In this document: positions 44,944 to 57,134 of the stretch, in pieces
Position numbering within the stretch: the stretch's first letter is position 1
How the letters are laid out: every line of letters starts with the position of its first letter
Assembly: GCA_916048055.1 (NCBI GenBank)
Contig: CAJZHL010000006.1
Location: forward strand, 434,001-498,000
DNA length: 64,000 nt
Direction: 5' to 3'
Origin: Pedinophyceae sp. YPF-701
Taxonomy: Eukaryota > Chlorophyta > Pedinophyceae
Made by a program: the position numbers and the translations under genes
Notes under the pieces: generated by a model
Databases searched by the model: none
The model's input: the letters and a program-made list of their open reading frames with translations, nothing else
What the model was told of the DNA's origin: nothing

Positions 44944-46761
44944 TCACCTCCGTGCCCGCGCAGGGCCCTCGTGCTCGACCTCGTACTCCACCTCGACGCG
45001 CCGGCGTCCGCGCTTCGGCCGCCGCGCCGCTGGCGGCTCCGGCGCTGCCCGTTTCCGCGCGGGGGCCTCCTCCTCACTCCCCCCCTCACTCCCCCCTTCC
45101 TCGTCGCTGCTGGCGGCGCCCGCGCCGTCCGAGAGGTCCTCGATGTCGCTGTCGAGCCCTAGCTGCATCCCGTCGACGAGCTCCGCCTCGTACTCCTCCT
45201 CGTCCGACCCAGACTCGCTGTCTGTCTCCGAGCCTGACTCATCATCCGAAGACCCCTCCACGAACGGGTCCACGTCCAAGTTCGCCGCCTCCTCCTCCGC
45301 CGCCTCTTGCTGCACACAGCCACCCGCCACACCACGCGTCAGCCCCCTCCACCGCCCCGCAACGCAGCAAACACCAAAACAGCAAACACCCGCGCTTTCT
45401 GCCCACAGCGCCCCCCGCCCCGCCGCCGCACAGCGCACGCACGCCCCACGCGACCCCACGCACCTCCTCCAGCGCCGCGCGGTCCTCGTCCTTCACCTGC
45501 TCCCCGTCCAAGGCCTTGTTATACTGCTGGAGGGGGAAGTTGTAAATGTCGCCGTACGTGCCCGACTTGAGGCGCTCGAGCAGCTCCTGCTCGATCGTCG
45601 CCTCGAGGTTCGCGGCCGCCTCGGCCTTCTTCTCGCGGATGCCCTCGATGCGTTTCTTGCGCGTCGGGACGGTGACGGTGCGCGTCTTCGAGTTCGTGGC
45701 CATGCGGCGGACGCGGATGAGGTACTGCACGATCTTCGTCAGCCGCTGCTTGTTCTTGTGCTTCAGGAACTGCGGACGCGCGGACGCCGCGGCGCGGAGC
45801 GGGTCGGATGCGCCGCGCAGTGCGCGAGCGAGGAAGGGGGGGAGTAATTCGGTGGTTCGGCGCGGTGGCGGGGACGGGCGCGGCGCGTACTTTTGGCCAG
45901 TATTCGAGGTGTTGGTCGATCTGTTCGAGGGCCTTCGCGTAGTTGCGGGAGAGCTTGATGCGCTGCCAGAGCCGGTTGGGGGTGTGCGCGCGCTCCACCG
46001 TCTTCATGTACAGATAGCACTTGCCGTCCTCCTCGCGGATCGTCGCGTACCGGCTGTTGGCCAGCGGGCACGAGCTGCACGCGGAGGGGGGGGGGTTCAA
46101 CGCTTGCACACGCTAAGCTTCGACTGGTGCGCGCAGCGCGGGCCCCGCGTCGACGCCTCGGGCACCGCCCAGCAACGGCGCCAGCGCCGGCGCGTCCGCG
46201 CCGGAGTGCGGGCCCGCGGGCGGCAGCGGCGGCAGCGTACGGCGCAGGTGTAGGTCGGCCGAATGCGTCGCTCTGCCCCGCGATCATGCAGGTTTTTTTA
46301 CCGGAACCGGGTCTTGCGTGTATGAGGAGTGGAATGCGGGCAGAAAGCGCGGCGGAAGAGCGCGGTGCGGCACCGGGGGCGCGTGCCGCCGCTAGAGTGG
46401 CGGCTCACCTTCGGTTGCATAGCCCCGACACGTTGTACTCATTGCGACAGAAGTTCTGCGTTTTGGTCTTCGTCTTGAACGAGCAGTGCCCGTTGTTGAT
46501 CACCTGCGCTCCAGCGGCGCCGCGCGCGTCGGTCTCGGACGGGCCCACTCCTGTTGTGGGACGCAGCGACCGCAGCGGTGGCAGCAGCGCGCAAACGAGC
46601 CGCTCGTGCCGCTGCGGACGCAGCGCGGATCTGCCGAGGCTACCGCCCGCGCGCACGCCTCGAGGGGCCGCGCGTGCGCCGCCCGACGGTGCGCTGGCGG
46701 TAGCGGAGGAGCAGCGGCGCTGTGGGGCACTCACCCCCCAAATGACGTCGTCCGACTGCAT
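44944..46761 (-). CDS. MAK16: MAK16, 60S ribosome assembly factor
   Basis: MAK16 is a nucleolar protein needed for early 60S pre-ribosomes. Five exons join in phase: 46761-46735, 46503-46409, 46074-45891, 45769-45464 and 45309-44944, giving 325 residues. The start MQSDDVIWG is the invariant family N-terminus and fixes the ATG. Next come [58 protein letters not shown] and [16 protein letters not shown], all near-identical to yeast and human. The C-terminal exon is Asp/Glu/Ser-rich and then Arg-rich, also usual. The first exon codes only nine residues. It lies head to head with E2F. Confidence 0.96.
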
Positions 46762-47795
46762 GGTGCGTGCTATGAATGGCCAGCGAGGCACCGAGCCGCC
46801 AAGCCGGCCGTCCGCGAGCTCCCTCCGGCCGCACGCAGCCTAAACGCAGCTGTGCAGAGAGAATGCAGCTCGCCGCTGGACGCACACGCAACTGCTGTGC
46901 CCCAAACTCGCAGCAGCTGCAGTCCTAGCACAGCTCTAGCTCCAGGCTATCGAGCTGCGGCGTCTCAGTCTCTCGTCCGGCGCCACAGCCGCCGTGTGAC
47001 GTGCTAGTCTCCCCCAAGCTCCTCCTGCGCGCTCGCGGCCTCGCAATCGAGATATAGCGGTCCAGGAGCCGCCCACCGCGCCAACGGTCTGCCCGCGCCG
47101 CGGCGCCGGCGGCGGCAAGGAGCGCACGCGCCGGGACCGCACGTCCCACGCACAGCCCCGCGGGGGGCGTCGCGCGGCGCTGACGACGGCGTGGTGGGGC
47201 CCTGGCCCGCGCGGGCGCGCGCAGAAGCCCGCGCGGTGCACGTGCTAGTCCGTCCGCTCCGTTCCGTGAGCTCGGCGGCCCTGTCAGGCGCGTACGACTC
47301 GAGGGAGGTGCTCGCGGTGTGTTGGGGAGCAGGTTCGAGGGTAGAAGGGCGGCCTGGGGCCAGCGTGGCCCCTGGCGCACGGGACGATGTCGCGGCAGCG
47401 CGGGGCGCAGGAGGCTGGCCCGAGCGGGCGCGGTGACGAGGCGAAAGGGCAGCCGACGGTGCGTAGCTGTGTTTGCAGGCCGTCGAACCGCGCGCTGCGA
47501 GGGGTCTCGCGCGCGCTCGCGTCCACCGATCGCGTGAGGGAAGTTGTTTATGTGCGGAAACGGCGCGGCTCGGTGCCGCGGGCGCCCTGGCGGCCTGCCC
47601 GGGCCGCGACCGTGGTGCTCGGGCGGCCGTTACACGTCGACGGCGACTCTCGCCCCGGTCCTGTGCCGGGAGGCAACCGCGGATGATTCCCTGATCGCAA
47701 AGCCGCCGCGAGCTGCCTTTCGCGCGCAGCCGCTGCGCAGCTGTCACCTCCAGTGCCGAACGCCTGTAGGCCCCCCCGCATCCCCTTTCCCGCAG
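46762..47795. other. Divergent promoter spacer MAK16/E2F
   Basis: About 1 kb between MAK16 (-) and the first clear E2F exon (+). It may hold an E2F 5' exon, which I could not define. No other feature is seen. Confidence 0.4.
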
Positions 47796-49671
47796 GTGTT
47801 CGGCACAACGCAGATGATCGGGTCGTCCCAGGGCGACGTCTACGCCTTCTCCCACGACGGCCCGTCCGCCCAGGTCCGTCCCGTGCCATTCTGCCCCTCT
47901 CAACGCACCACACCCACCCACACCCGGCGTCGCGCGCCCCCGGGGGCCCCTGCGCGGCAGCATTCCCCCGCGCACTCTCCCCCCTCCCCCACGCTCCCCC
48001 CCGCGCCGCCCCACGCCGCCACGCGGCCCCGCAGCACGCCCCCACGCGCCGCTCACTGCACGGCTCACCGTTGTCCTGCCCCCCGCAGGCGTCCCAGACC
48101 CCCGGGCCGACGCGAATGAGCGTTCCGAAGAGCGACATATCCCTCCGATCAGCCGGGCGCCCGAGCGACGCGCGCCCCTCGCAGGACCCGGGCCCGTCAC
48201 CGCCCACAGCAGGAGGCAGCGGCGCAGCGGCGCCCGTGGGCCGCACGACGCGCAAACGCGGCCTGCGGTCCGTCGGGGGCCCGGGCGACGGCGACGACGA
48301 CGGCGCGGCGGGCCGCGGCGCGGCGACGGGCGGGAACGGGCGCATAGACAACAGTCTGGGACAACTAACTAAGAAGTTCCTAGATCTGGTGAACGCGACG
48401 GACGACGGGGTGCTGGAGCTGAACAAGGCCGCGGAGGCGCTCGGGGTGCAGAAGCGGCGCATCTACGACATCACCAACGTGCTGGAGGGCATCGGGCTGA
48501 TAGAGAAGGTGTCGAAAAACAACATACAGTTCAAGGTCTGTCGCCGCGCCGGTGCAGCATATTTGACGCCGCGCGCCGCCGCGCCCGCTCGCGTTGCGCC
48601 CTGCGTGCGCGGGGCTGCGCGAGGGATCGGGGGTGTTTGTGTTCACCGCGAGATATGGATTCTCGACTGCCTGTGCAGGGATACAACCCCGCGCACCCGC
48701 TCCCGGCGACCGCGGCGGCCGGCGCGGGCGACGAGGAGCTCACGCAGACGCTCGAGTCGCTCCAGCGCGCGGAGGGCGCGCTCGACATGGCCATCGCGGA
48801 GGTCAAGGACCGCACATCGGACTTCCTCAGCAAGAACCAGGATTTGATATGGCTCACGAACCAGGACTTCCTATCTGTCGAGCGGCTGCGGAACGAGCTC
48901 GTCTTCGCGGTCAAGTTCCCCCAGGGCACCTCCGCGGAGTTCGCGGACCCGGCGGCCGGCGGGGAGGAGTCGGCCGCCCAGCACAGTGGATACTGGCTGC
49001 GGCTGAATTCCAACGGCAAGGGGCCGCTGGAGGTGTTCGCGATCGCGCGCGGGGACGAGGGGGAGGAGGGGGCGGGGCCGTCCGGGGCGGCGCCGTCCGT
49101 GGCGGGGCCGTCCGGGGCGGCGACGGACGCGGCGAGCGCGCGCGGGGCCGCGGAGGGGGTGGGGGGAGTGCCGGAGGCGTCGCCGCTGCGGAGAGGGCCG
49201 CAGGGGGTCGGGCGGACGCCAGCGGGGTGGTCGCCGGTGCCGGTGCGTGGCTGCGCGCCCGAACGATGCGTGTTCCCCGGCTTGCAGCGTGCAGTGGCGT
49301 TTGCGTCGTACGTGGCTTCTGCGCACACCCTGCAAGGAGGATGAGGACGACCCGGTCGTCGCGATTCATCGGCGGAACGACCTATCCGTATTGTTCTCTT
49401 TTATTCATTTATCTGTGTTTGGCGGGCGGGAGACTTGTTTTCGCGAGTGCTGACGCCGTGGTCGCTCCTGGTTCTTGCAATGCAGGGTCTGGAGTCGCCG
49501 GGGCGCGGCCTGAAGCGGTTGCACGTCGAGGACAACGACCCGCAGTACTGGTTCGAGGACGAGGGCCCCGCCGTGGCGCTCGAAGACCTGCTGCGCGACC
49601 CCACGGCACCAGACGGCGACGACAATGAAGACGCCGCCCCCGCTGGCGCCGGCGCCGGCGGGGGCACATAG
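47796..49671 (+). CDS. E2F: E2F transcription factor
   Basis: E2F proteins bind TTTSGCGC sites with a DP partner and drive S-phase genes under retinoblastoma control. Exons are 47796-47873, 48089-48535, 48679-49242 and 49486-49671. If translation starts at the in-frame ATG 47814 the protein has 418 residues; an earlier exon is possible. The winged-helix DNA-binding region ([14 protein letters not shown], then [20 protein letters not shown]) is nearly canonical. A coiled-coil dimer segment follows ([19 protein letters not shown]), then a marked-box-like region with [14 protein letters not shown]. The last exon ends with [18 protein letters not shown], which fits the Rb-binding pattern Y...EG...DLL. 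This favours an activating E2F over a DP or atypical E2F. A TGTAA lies about 125 bases past the stop. Confidence 0.92.
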
Positions 49672-50117
49672 GAGGGCGGCGTCGCGACGGCCGCCACGGC
49701 CGGGCCGGCAGCGGCGCGGCCGCCACGGACGTCGCGCGAGCGCCGCAGGCTTCCGCCATGATGCTTGCAAGCCGCAGGACTGCACAGCGCCGATCTGTAA
49801 GACAGGGGGCGCCGCGAACGTGCCGCGCTGCGCGTACATGCGGGAGCGAGGCCGCCGTGCTGTGTCTCCGGTCTTCGGTCGCTTGTTTCTGTTGCGGCGC
49901 CGCACGGCGTTGGACAATTGCGAGACGCGGCGCGGAGCGCCGTACGACATGAGCGTCTCGAGTCGGGCTTCGCTGCTTGTTCCTAGCCACGCGTTGGGAG
50001 GCAAGGCGGCCGTGTCTCAAACGCACCGACACGCAGCACGGCACCCGCACACGCACACCTCCGTTTCACATCCGCAGCAGCCGCCGCACCCACGCGGACC
50101 CTCCCGCCACGCGCGCT
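49672..50117. other. Convergent 3' spacer E2F/SMC5
   Basis: 446 bases between converging genes. It includes the TGTAAG near 49796 that may end the E2F transcript. Nothing else is seen. Confidence 0.4.
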
Positions 50118-53100
50118 TCACTCCACGACGATGTCCTCGTCGCCCAGCCCGGCCTCCGCCGCCGTCCTCTTCCGCCCCATCGCGCGCCCCAGGTCCCACG
50201 TCCGCCACACCTCCGCCACCTTCGGGCCGTTGTGGATCGTGTGCACCTCGACGTGCTCGTTGTACGGCAGCCCCGGGAGCAGCTTCGGCGTGAGCAGGAA
50301 GCACTGCGGCGTGCCCTCCCGCGACGCCGCCTCCACCAACTGGTGGTACACCTTGCGCTCGTTCACGGGGTCCATGCCCTGGTTGATCTCGTCCACGACG
50401 CGGAACGGCGTGAACGTGACGCCCTGCAGCGACGTGAGGTACGCGATCGTCGACACCGAGTGCTCCCCGCCGCTCTGCCGCCCCGTGCGCAGCGCCTGCA
50501 GGTCCTGGTTCTCCCGGAACCTCACGCGGATCTCCACGGCGAAGTCCTCGAAGGACTCGACCTCCTGCGCCGCGTCCGCGTTGTCCGGGACCGTGCGCTC
50601 GATGAGCGCGACCTCGCCCGCGATGGCGATGCGCGAGAACGACTCCGACATCTTCTCGCTGATGCGGGCAATCTTCTCGCGCAGGGGCGGGAGCCACTGG
50701 TCGCGCGTGGCGGCGATGTCGGCGCGGAGGGTGTCGCGCTTGGCCGTCTTCTCGTCGATGTCCTGGCGCAGGGAGGCGGCGGCGGCCTCCGCGCGGCGCA
50801 GCTGCTCCTCGGCGCCGTGCTCGGCGATGATGCGGGCGGCCTGCACGCGGAGCTCCTCGGCGCGCGTCTCGAGCTGGTCCTCGTCGGAGCCGAGCGCCTC
50901 GAGCTTCTCGCGGAGCTCGCGGGCCGCCGGGGTGTCGGCTGCGGGCACGTAGGAAAGCCGGGGGGGCGTTGGGAGCCGTGGCCACGGATCGTGTCAGCCG
51001 TGTGCTCGCGGGCGGCGCCAATCTGAGCTGTTCGCGACCAACCAACACATCGGATGTCGAGATATCGAGATCTATCGTTTGTTTGTGCTTCCGCGCAGGG
51101 GTGTGATGTTTATATGTAATACGTACACGCGCGGCGAGAGGCGCACGCGAACAAACACCGCATGCCGTCGATCGTCTGTCGCAGCGCGCGCTCCGAGCCG
51201 CCGACAGCGACACCGCCGCCCGGGCGCGCACCCGTCACGTCCACGCCGCCACAGCTCTGCACTGCCGACGCCTTCACCGCAGCCACGCTCTCCCGCTTGC
51301 GCTTCAGGTCGCCCTCGATGCCCCTGAGCGTCTCCTCGTAGCTCCGGATCTCCGCCTCGAGCGCCCGGCGCTCCTCCGTCAGCCGCTGCATGCGCGTGCG
51401 CAGCAGCACGCGCTTCACGTGGAGCAGCGTGAGGCGCTGCGGGGCCTCCGTGCACCCGTCGATGGCCTTGCGCGACTCCTTGACTGCGCACCAGGGACAC
51501 GCGGCGTGCGCTGTGGGCTGCAGCGCGTCGTACAGAACCGCACACAGGACACGAAGCCCCATGCATACATATACATATGCGCGCATCCGTCCCGCGGCGC
51601 GGAGCTGGAGCGACGTGACGAAGTCGCCCTCCGTCAGGGCGAACGAGAGCCCGGCCGCGCAGACGCACGCATCGCCCGCACGTGTGTGCACGTACGCGGG
51701 GGGGTTATGCAGCCCCGCGACCCACGCACCTGTGTTCGCGAGGTACCGCTCCGCGCGCTCGATCTTCTTCTCGATCTCCGCGCGCCGCTCCAGCGGGTCC
51801 TTCGTCCCCCGGTGCCGCGCCAGCGTCTTCCGGGCCGTGTCCAGCATCGACACCTTCTTCTTCCGCGCCAGCGTCCACGCGTTCAGCTTGTTCCGCGACT
51901 CCCCCTCCTGCTCCCGCAGCTGCCCGAGCTCCTCCGCGATCGCGTCGCACTCGCCCTCGAGCGCCGCCAGCGCCGCCTGTGCGGCCTGGTGCTCCGCCGC
52001 GGTTGCCCTGGCGCGCGTCTCGAGCTCGCGGCGGTCGCCGCCGGCGCCGTTCTCGACCTGCAGCAGCATGTGCCCGCGCTTCTCGTACGATCCGGACTGC
52101 TGCGTGACCGCCCCGTCGTACCGCGACGACGTCGCGCTGAACTTGAGGGACCGCGTGTAGAGGAAGCCCATGCCGCCGTGGTTCGAGTGCTGCTTCTCGG
52201 CCTGCCACACCGCCTGCGCGCACGGGGGGCGGGCGCGAACGAACCGGTCGCGCGCCCGAACGGAGCGCGCCAGCTCTCGGAACGCGTGGTTGCGCTGTTC
52301 CGCGCCAATCAAGTCTGGAAAGGGCGTCAGGCGCCGCGCGGGAGGACGACGCCTCTTGCCGACGTGCGCACGGCGCGTCGCCGGCGTCGTCGCGGCGCGC
52401 GAGCACACGCCGAGGCGAACAGCCGCACGAACGAGCGCGAATCACCCGCGGATATATACATGAATATAATATGATGAATGAATCACTTACGTTGCGGTGG
52501 TCCGCCGACAGGTCGTCGACCTCCGGGAAGACGTAGATCTTGTGGAGCATGTGGAAGTTGCACAGCAGCGCCTTGACCGCGGGCGGCGCGTCGAACGCGT
52601 CGCTCAGCACCCGCGGCACCTTGAGCCTGCGCTGCTCCTCCTCCGACAGCAGCGGCCGCACCTCCTGGTCCTTCGGGTGCACGAGCCCGATGTTCACCTT
52701 GTCGCGCGACCCCCAGTTGCACTCCCGCGGCATCTCGTGCAGCAGCGCCCGCCTGTCCTCGTCGCACTCCACCACAAAGTAGTTCCACGTGTCGCGCGCC
52801 ACCTGGCTGCTCACGACGTGCGCGTACGTCTCCACGTGCCGGTCCGGCCGCATCGACACGTGCGCGAACACCGGCCCGTACACCCGCCCCTTGAACCGCC
52901 CCGCCTCGACGCCCTCGCGCACCCACGCGTAAGCCTCGAACAGCTGCGCCCGCGCGCGCGGGTTCCCGATCTGCTTCGCGAGCAGGTGCACGCGCTGCGT
53001 GCGCGGGTCCGCGAACGCCGCGAGCTCCTTCGCGGCGCGGTCCGCGGCCCGGCGCGCCTCGTGCTCCGCGCGCGTCGCGCCCTTCATGTCCCATCGCACC

Positions 53101-55259
53101 GACTGGTCCTTCGTCGTGAGGTCGCGCTTCCGCTGCCCGAGGCGGCGCGCCTCCTCCTCGGACGGGCCCTCGGGGCGCTTCGTCTCGAGGTCCGCGATCT
53201 CGCGCTCCAGCGCGGCGATCTCCCTCTGCGCGTGCTCGAGCTTCTCGCGGTGGCGCGCAGACTCGTCCTCGAGCGCCGCGAGCTCCATGCGCGCGCTGCG
53301 GAAGTCCTCCGCGGCGGTGCCGATCTTGTCCGCGGCCGCCTCGATCTTCCGCGCGGCGGACCCGGCGGCGGAGGGCTCGCGCAGGGCGCGGATCTGGGCC
53401 TCGACCGCCTTGCTCTCCTTCTCGGCGGCCGCGACGCCCTTCTCCTTCTGCATGTCCCGGACCTGCTTCTTCTTCGCGTCGAGGCTCGCCTTGACCTCCG
53501 CGAACGCCGCTGCGCGCGCAACGAGCGAACAAAACAGGACACATTGTGACATACACAAAAACATATGTACATAGCGGGCGTAGATACATATACACGAGCA
53601 GCGCGACGCACACGCATGCGTGGATGCGAAGGAACGTGCGCGCGCGCACGAACAGATCCAAGACAACAACGAGCGCACGCAACTGCGTCGCACGCGCGCG
53701 CATGTCATGTCATCATGACGGTGCAAGCGCCGTCCGTCACCGAACCGCGCACTCCGCGCAGCCACGCGCGCACGCGCGCGCGCCCGCCCGCACCTTCGTC
53801 CTGCGCCAGCTCCCCGTGCGCGGCCTCGTACTGCACCCACCGCACGCGGCTGTCCAGCAGCGCAGCCTCGGCGCGCAGCCGCTCGCGCTGCTCCACGAGC
53901 TCCCGCGCGCGCTCGAGCGCCTCGAGCTGCTGCTCCTTCTCCGCCAGCCGCTTCCCGTACAGCACCAGCTGCCCCGACACCTGCTGCTCCTCCTTGCGCA
54001 GCGTAATGAGCTTCTGGTGCAAATCGTACAGGTGGGAGTCCCCCAGCGCGCGCTCGGTCTGGAGCAGGAGCTCCCGCGGCGTGAGGTTGCTGAACGCGGC
54101 GACCTTGTCCTGGGGCAGGAACTGGCACAGGTTGTCGAGCTGGATGCCGTGGTCGGCGCAAAGGTCGTGCACGGCCTTCATGGTGGCGTTCTTGCGGTCG
54201 ATGCGCCACTTCGAGGAGTTCCCCGACAGGAGCTCGCGCTCGACCTCGACGGTCCTGCCCCGGTCGCCCTGCGGAGCGCGGGCGAGTGTGCGCGCAAGTG
54301 TGTGAGCCAACGGGCGCGCGCCGCGCGAAGTGCGAGGCGGCGGCGGCGCGGAGGGGACGCACCTGGAGCGTGATGCGCACGATGGCGGTTTTCGCGCCGC
54401 GGCGGATGAATTCCGAGACGTTGTCGGCGCGGTTGAGGAGCTTGGGGGAGCCCCCGAGGCCGACGCAGATCGCACAGACGAGCGACGACTTCCCGGTGCC
54501 GTTCGGGCCGACGATGAGGTTCAGGCGCGGGTTGCAGCGGAACGTGACGGGGCCGCGGAACGTCTGCGGTGCCGGCGGAGGGCGGGGAGGTTCAAAGCAG
54601 GGAGAGCGGGAGGCGCGCCGGGCGCGCCAGAGGCGAACGCGGACGTGGCTGGCCGCGGCTGGGCTCGTTAGGGAGTGGGCGTGCTCCGGGGGCCGCGGAG
54701 GGCGCGTTGCGGGGACCGGTGCGTCGGGGGGGGCGACGCTGGGAGGCAGCGTGCAAAGCATGAGCGGGGGTGGGCGCGCCGGGGGAGCGCGAGCGGCGCG
54801 CGGACGCGAGCTGCACGGTGTGGGCCGGGAACGGCGGGGAGCGCCGCTTGCGCGCGGAGACGGCGGCCGGGGCGGCGGGTGCGGGCGAAGGGCGCGGGCG
54901 CGGTTTCGGCAGCGTGAGCGTGCTTGGCGCCAAGGCGCTTTAGCGCCGGCTCGCGCGCAGAAGGAGCCGCGTGGGGGCGTGTGTGGGCCGGTGCGAGCAC
55001 GAGCGTGCCGGGGATGTGGCGCGTGGGCGGCGGCGGGCGCCCGGCGCGCCGCGGGGCGGCCGTTCGGCACAGAGGAGAGCTGTTGCAGAAAGACGAAATT
55101 TCCGCGGGTTGCGAGCGCGGTTTATTGCAGCGAGCGGCGGGGAACGGTGAGGAATCTCACCATGAAGTCACGGAGCTCCACCTTGATGATGGAGCCCTTC
55201 AGGAACGCCGGCGCGGCGCTCGGGCCTGCTGGGGCCAACATCGACGCTCCCGGTGCCAT
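50118..55259 (-). CDS. SMC5: SMC5, structural maintenance of chromosomes 5
   Basis: SMC5 pairs with SMC6 and Nse subunits in recombinational repair and replication-fork care. Seven exons phase throughout: 55259-55161, 54563-54363, 54268-53794, 53509-52491, 52213-51730, 51483-51232 and 50938-50118, giving 1116 residues. Exon 1 ends KGSIIKVELRDFM, the usual lead into the head; exon 2 has Walker A LIVGPNGTGKSSLVCAI. Two long coiled-coil arms flank a hinge near 52900-52500 (SMRPDRHVETYAHVVSSQV). The C-terminal head has the signature RQSGGEHSVSTIAYL and Walker B FRVVDEINQGMDPVNER, both diagnostic of SMC5. The first intron is about 600 nt, the others shorter; four of them carry AT-rich patches. The ATG at 55259 is the first in the exon; an upstream exon is unlikely but possible. 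Confidence 0.95.
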
Positions 55260-55755
55260 CGCTGGCCGAAACCGCGTCGAGACGCTGCGGCGTGATCACA
55301 GCAGGGGCCGCGGAGGTCCGGCGCCCGGCGAGCAGCTGCGTCGCGGGCACGACGGGGCGGAAGAGCCAAGTTGGATGGATGGGTGGCCAATGACGCGCAG
55401 GTGCAGGCGGTCACGCGGCCTGCGGTCCGAGCACGGTGTGCCCGGCGACGAGTCTGGCCGCGTGGCGCGCTCCGCCCGGCTCACGTAGCGGTGCCGCGGG
55501 CAACAACACAGCAAGAGGAGTAGAAATGTGCGTCTGACAGCTCTGAGCGGCCGGTGGACCTGAACGGGCCGCTCTGCGCGCGTGAACGGCATGTTCGTGA
55601 CCGTGTCGTTCCTTTCGGCCTACTCCAGAGCATCTTCACGCGTTAGGAGAGCGGGGGCGGCGGAGAGAGTTGCCAGAGCACACTTTCGCAGCTGCGGAGC
55701 GCGCAGCGTCGCGTGACCTGCGCGGGCGAAGGGAACGGACGCACACCAGATAGTG
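55260..55755. other. Divergent promoter spacer SMC5/START
   Basis: 496 bases between two divergent starts. No motif is recognised. Confidence 0.4.
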
Positions 55756-56676
55756 ATGTCCGGCGGCGCGCAATGCTGCGCGTCGGGGGTGTCGGCGCCG
55801 CGGAGCGCGCCAGCTGCGACCCGGCGGCCGCAAGCAGCGCGCGCGGACCGCGCGAGCCCACTCACCCCGCGCGGGCGAGCGCCGGCCGCTTCTAGGCATG
55901 CTGCGGCCCTCAGGACGCGGGTGGACGCGCGTAAGAGGACTGTGGTCGCGCGGGGACAGGTTGAGGATAGTTTGCCGGGGTATACCCCGTTCCAGTTCAT
56001 CGAGTTCGGCGACGAGATGGACAACGAGGTCTCCGTGAACATCAGCGCGAGCCCGGACGCGTGCCTGGCGGCCTGGGAAGCCCGGGAATTCATCCCTTTC
56101 CTGCCGTTCCTAGATGAGCACTACACGTACGAGGGCGACACGGACGTCACGGACTACCTCTTCTACTACAGGCAAGCCGGCACGCCGCGCATGGGCGAGC
56201 TCGCGCCTCCCGGCCCGACTGCCTCCGCGCAGCTAGCGCTGCAGGCCCACGGGGCGGGTTCGGAACAACTGCCAAGTCTTTGTCGGCGCTCACAGACCGC
56301 TACAACGGCTCTCGCGCCGTTTTCTTCGCGTTTCAAGTTCGACAAATGCATGAACCCTCGCCCACGGTCCGCCATTCGCCGTGAAACCCGCAGGTGGGCC
56401 AAGACTCCGCCGCTGCAGCTCATCTCGACAATCAAGCGCGCGCCGCTCCCGGACGGCCGCGCCGGCTTCGAGTTCGCGTCGCTGGAGGGCGCGCCGCTCA
56501 CCGGGTCCGTCGAGTTCAAGCCGGACGGCGCGGGCACGGTGGCCGAGCTCAAGCTCAAGTGGTCGATTCCAAAGTTTCTGAAAAGCTTTATCGGCACGAT
56601 TCCGATCTGGGGCGACGTGAACGACAAGCTCACGGACCTCCTGGACCGCTTCAAGACGCACGTCGAGTCCAAGTGA
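55756..56676 (+). CDS. START/polyketide-cyclase-like protein, probably plastid
   Basis: Two exons, 55756-56171 and 56394-56676, code 232 residues. The first 70 residues are rich in Ala, Arg and Ser, with few acids, and fit a chloroplast transit peptide. The rest resembles the START/cyclase-dehydrase fold that binds lipids or quinones: DNEVSVNISASPDACLAAWE for the first strand and helix, then FLDEHYTYEGDTDVTDYLFY, GRAGFEFASLEGAPLTGSVE and KPDGAGTVAELKLKW. A C-terminal helix (DKLTDLLDRFKTHVES) closes the fold. The ligand is unknown. The intron has a consensus GC donor (TACAG/GCAAGC), and the join makes Tyr-Tyr-Arg-Trp in phase. The neighbouring ATGs within the first exon leave the exact start open. 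Confidence 0.7.
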   Translation: MSGGAQCCASGVSAPRSAPAATRRPQAARADRASPLTPRGRAPAASRHAAALRTRVDARKRTVVARGQVEDSLPGYTPFQFIEFGDEMDNEVSVNISASPDACLAAWEAREFIPFLPFLDEHYTYEGDTDVTDYLFYYRQAGTPRMGELAPPGPTASAQLALQAHGAGSEQLPSLCRRSQTATTALAPFSSRFKFDKCMNPRPRSAIRRETRRWAKTPPLQLISTIKRAPLPDGRAGFEFASLEGAPLTGSVEFKPDGAGTVAELKLKWSIPKFLKSFIGTIPIWGDVNDKLTDLLDRFKTHVESK

Positions 56677-57134
56677 GCCGCCGGCTGCGGTTCGTTGCTT
56701 CGCACGCATGATGCGTCGTCGCGACCGCAGTGCCGCCTCAGCGCGAGGCGGGGCGCGGACGAGGACGGTTCGCGGTGTGATCGGGAACGCGCGGAGCGCG
56801 CCGAGCTGCGTGCGGGTCTTCACGGGCCGCCAGCGTCCTGGCACCACGGCGGCAGCACCGTCAACGTCTGCGCAGCGACTTTGAAGCCTCACGTGCAGGG
56901 TGCTCCGCCTGACTCGCCGATGCGACTGCTAGTGGGCGCGTTCGTTCGCTTGCCGGTGCACCTCACAGCGGCTGCGATGCGTTTGGCTCTCTGCTACCGA
57001 TGAGAGGTCACCCTAAAACCTCCATAATCATGCCACCACAACCCACGGCTGTGAGGCTTCTCGGTCCTACCGCGAGCGTTGTTTTCCCGCTTCTGAGAAC
57101 CGGCTCAGAGTCCGTCGTCCATTCCGAGGGACGT
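56677..57134. other. Convergent 3' spacer START/EXD3
   Basis: 458 bases between converging genes. I see nothing else. Confidence 0.4.

Noticed and set aside
51705-55070. 1121-codon single minus-strand frame in the SMC5 locus
   Set aside because: It reads through SMC5 introns and switches out of the SMC5 frame within exons; the phased seven-exon model explains the conserved motifs.
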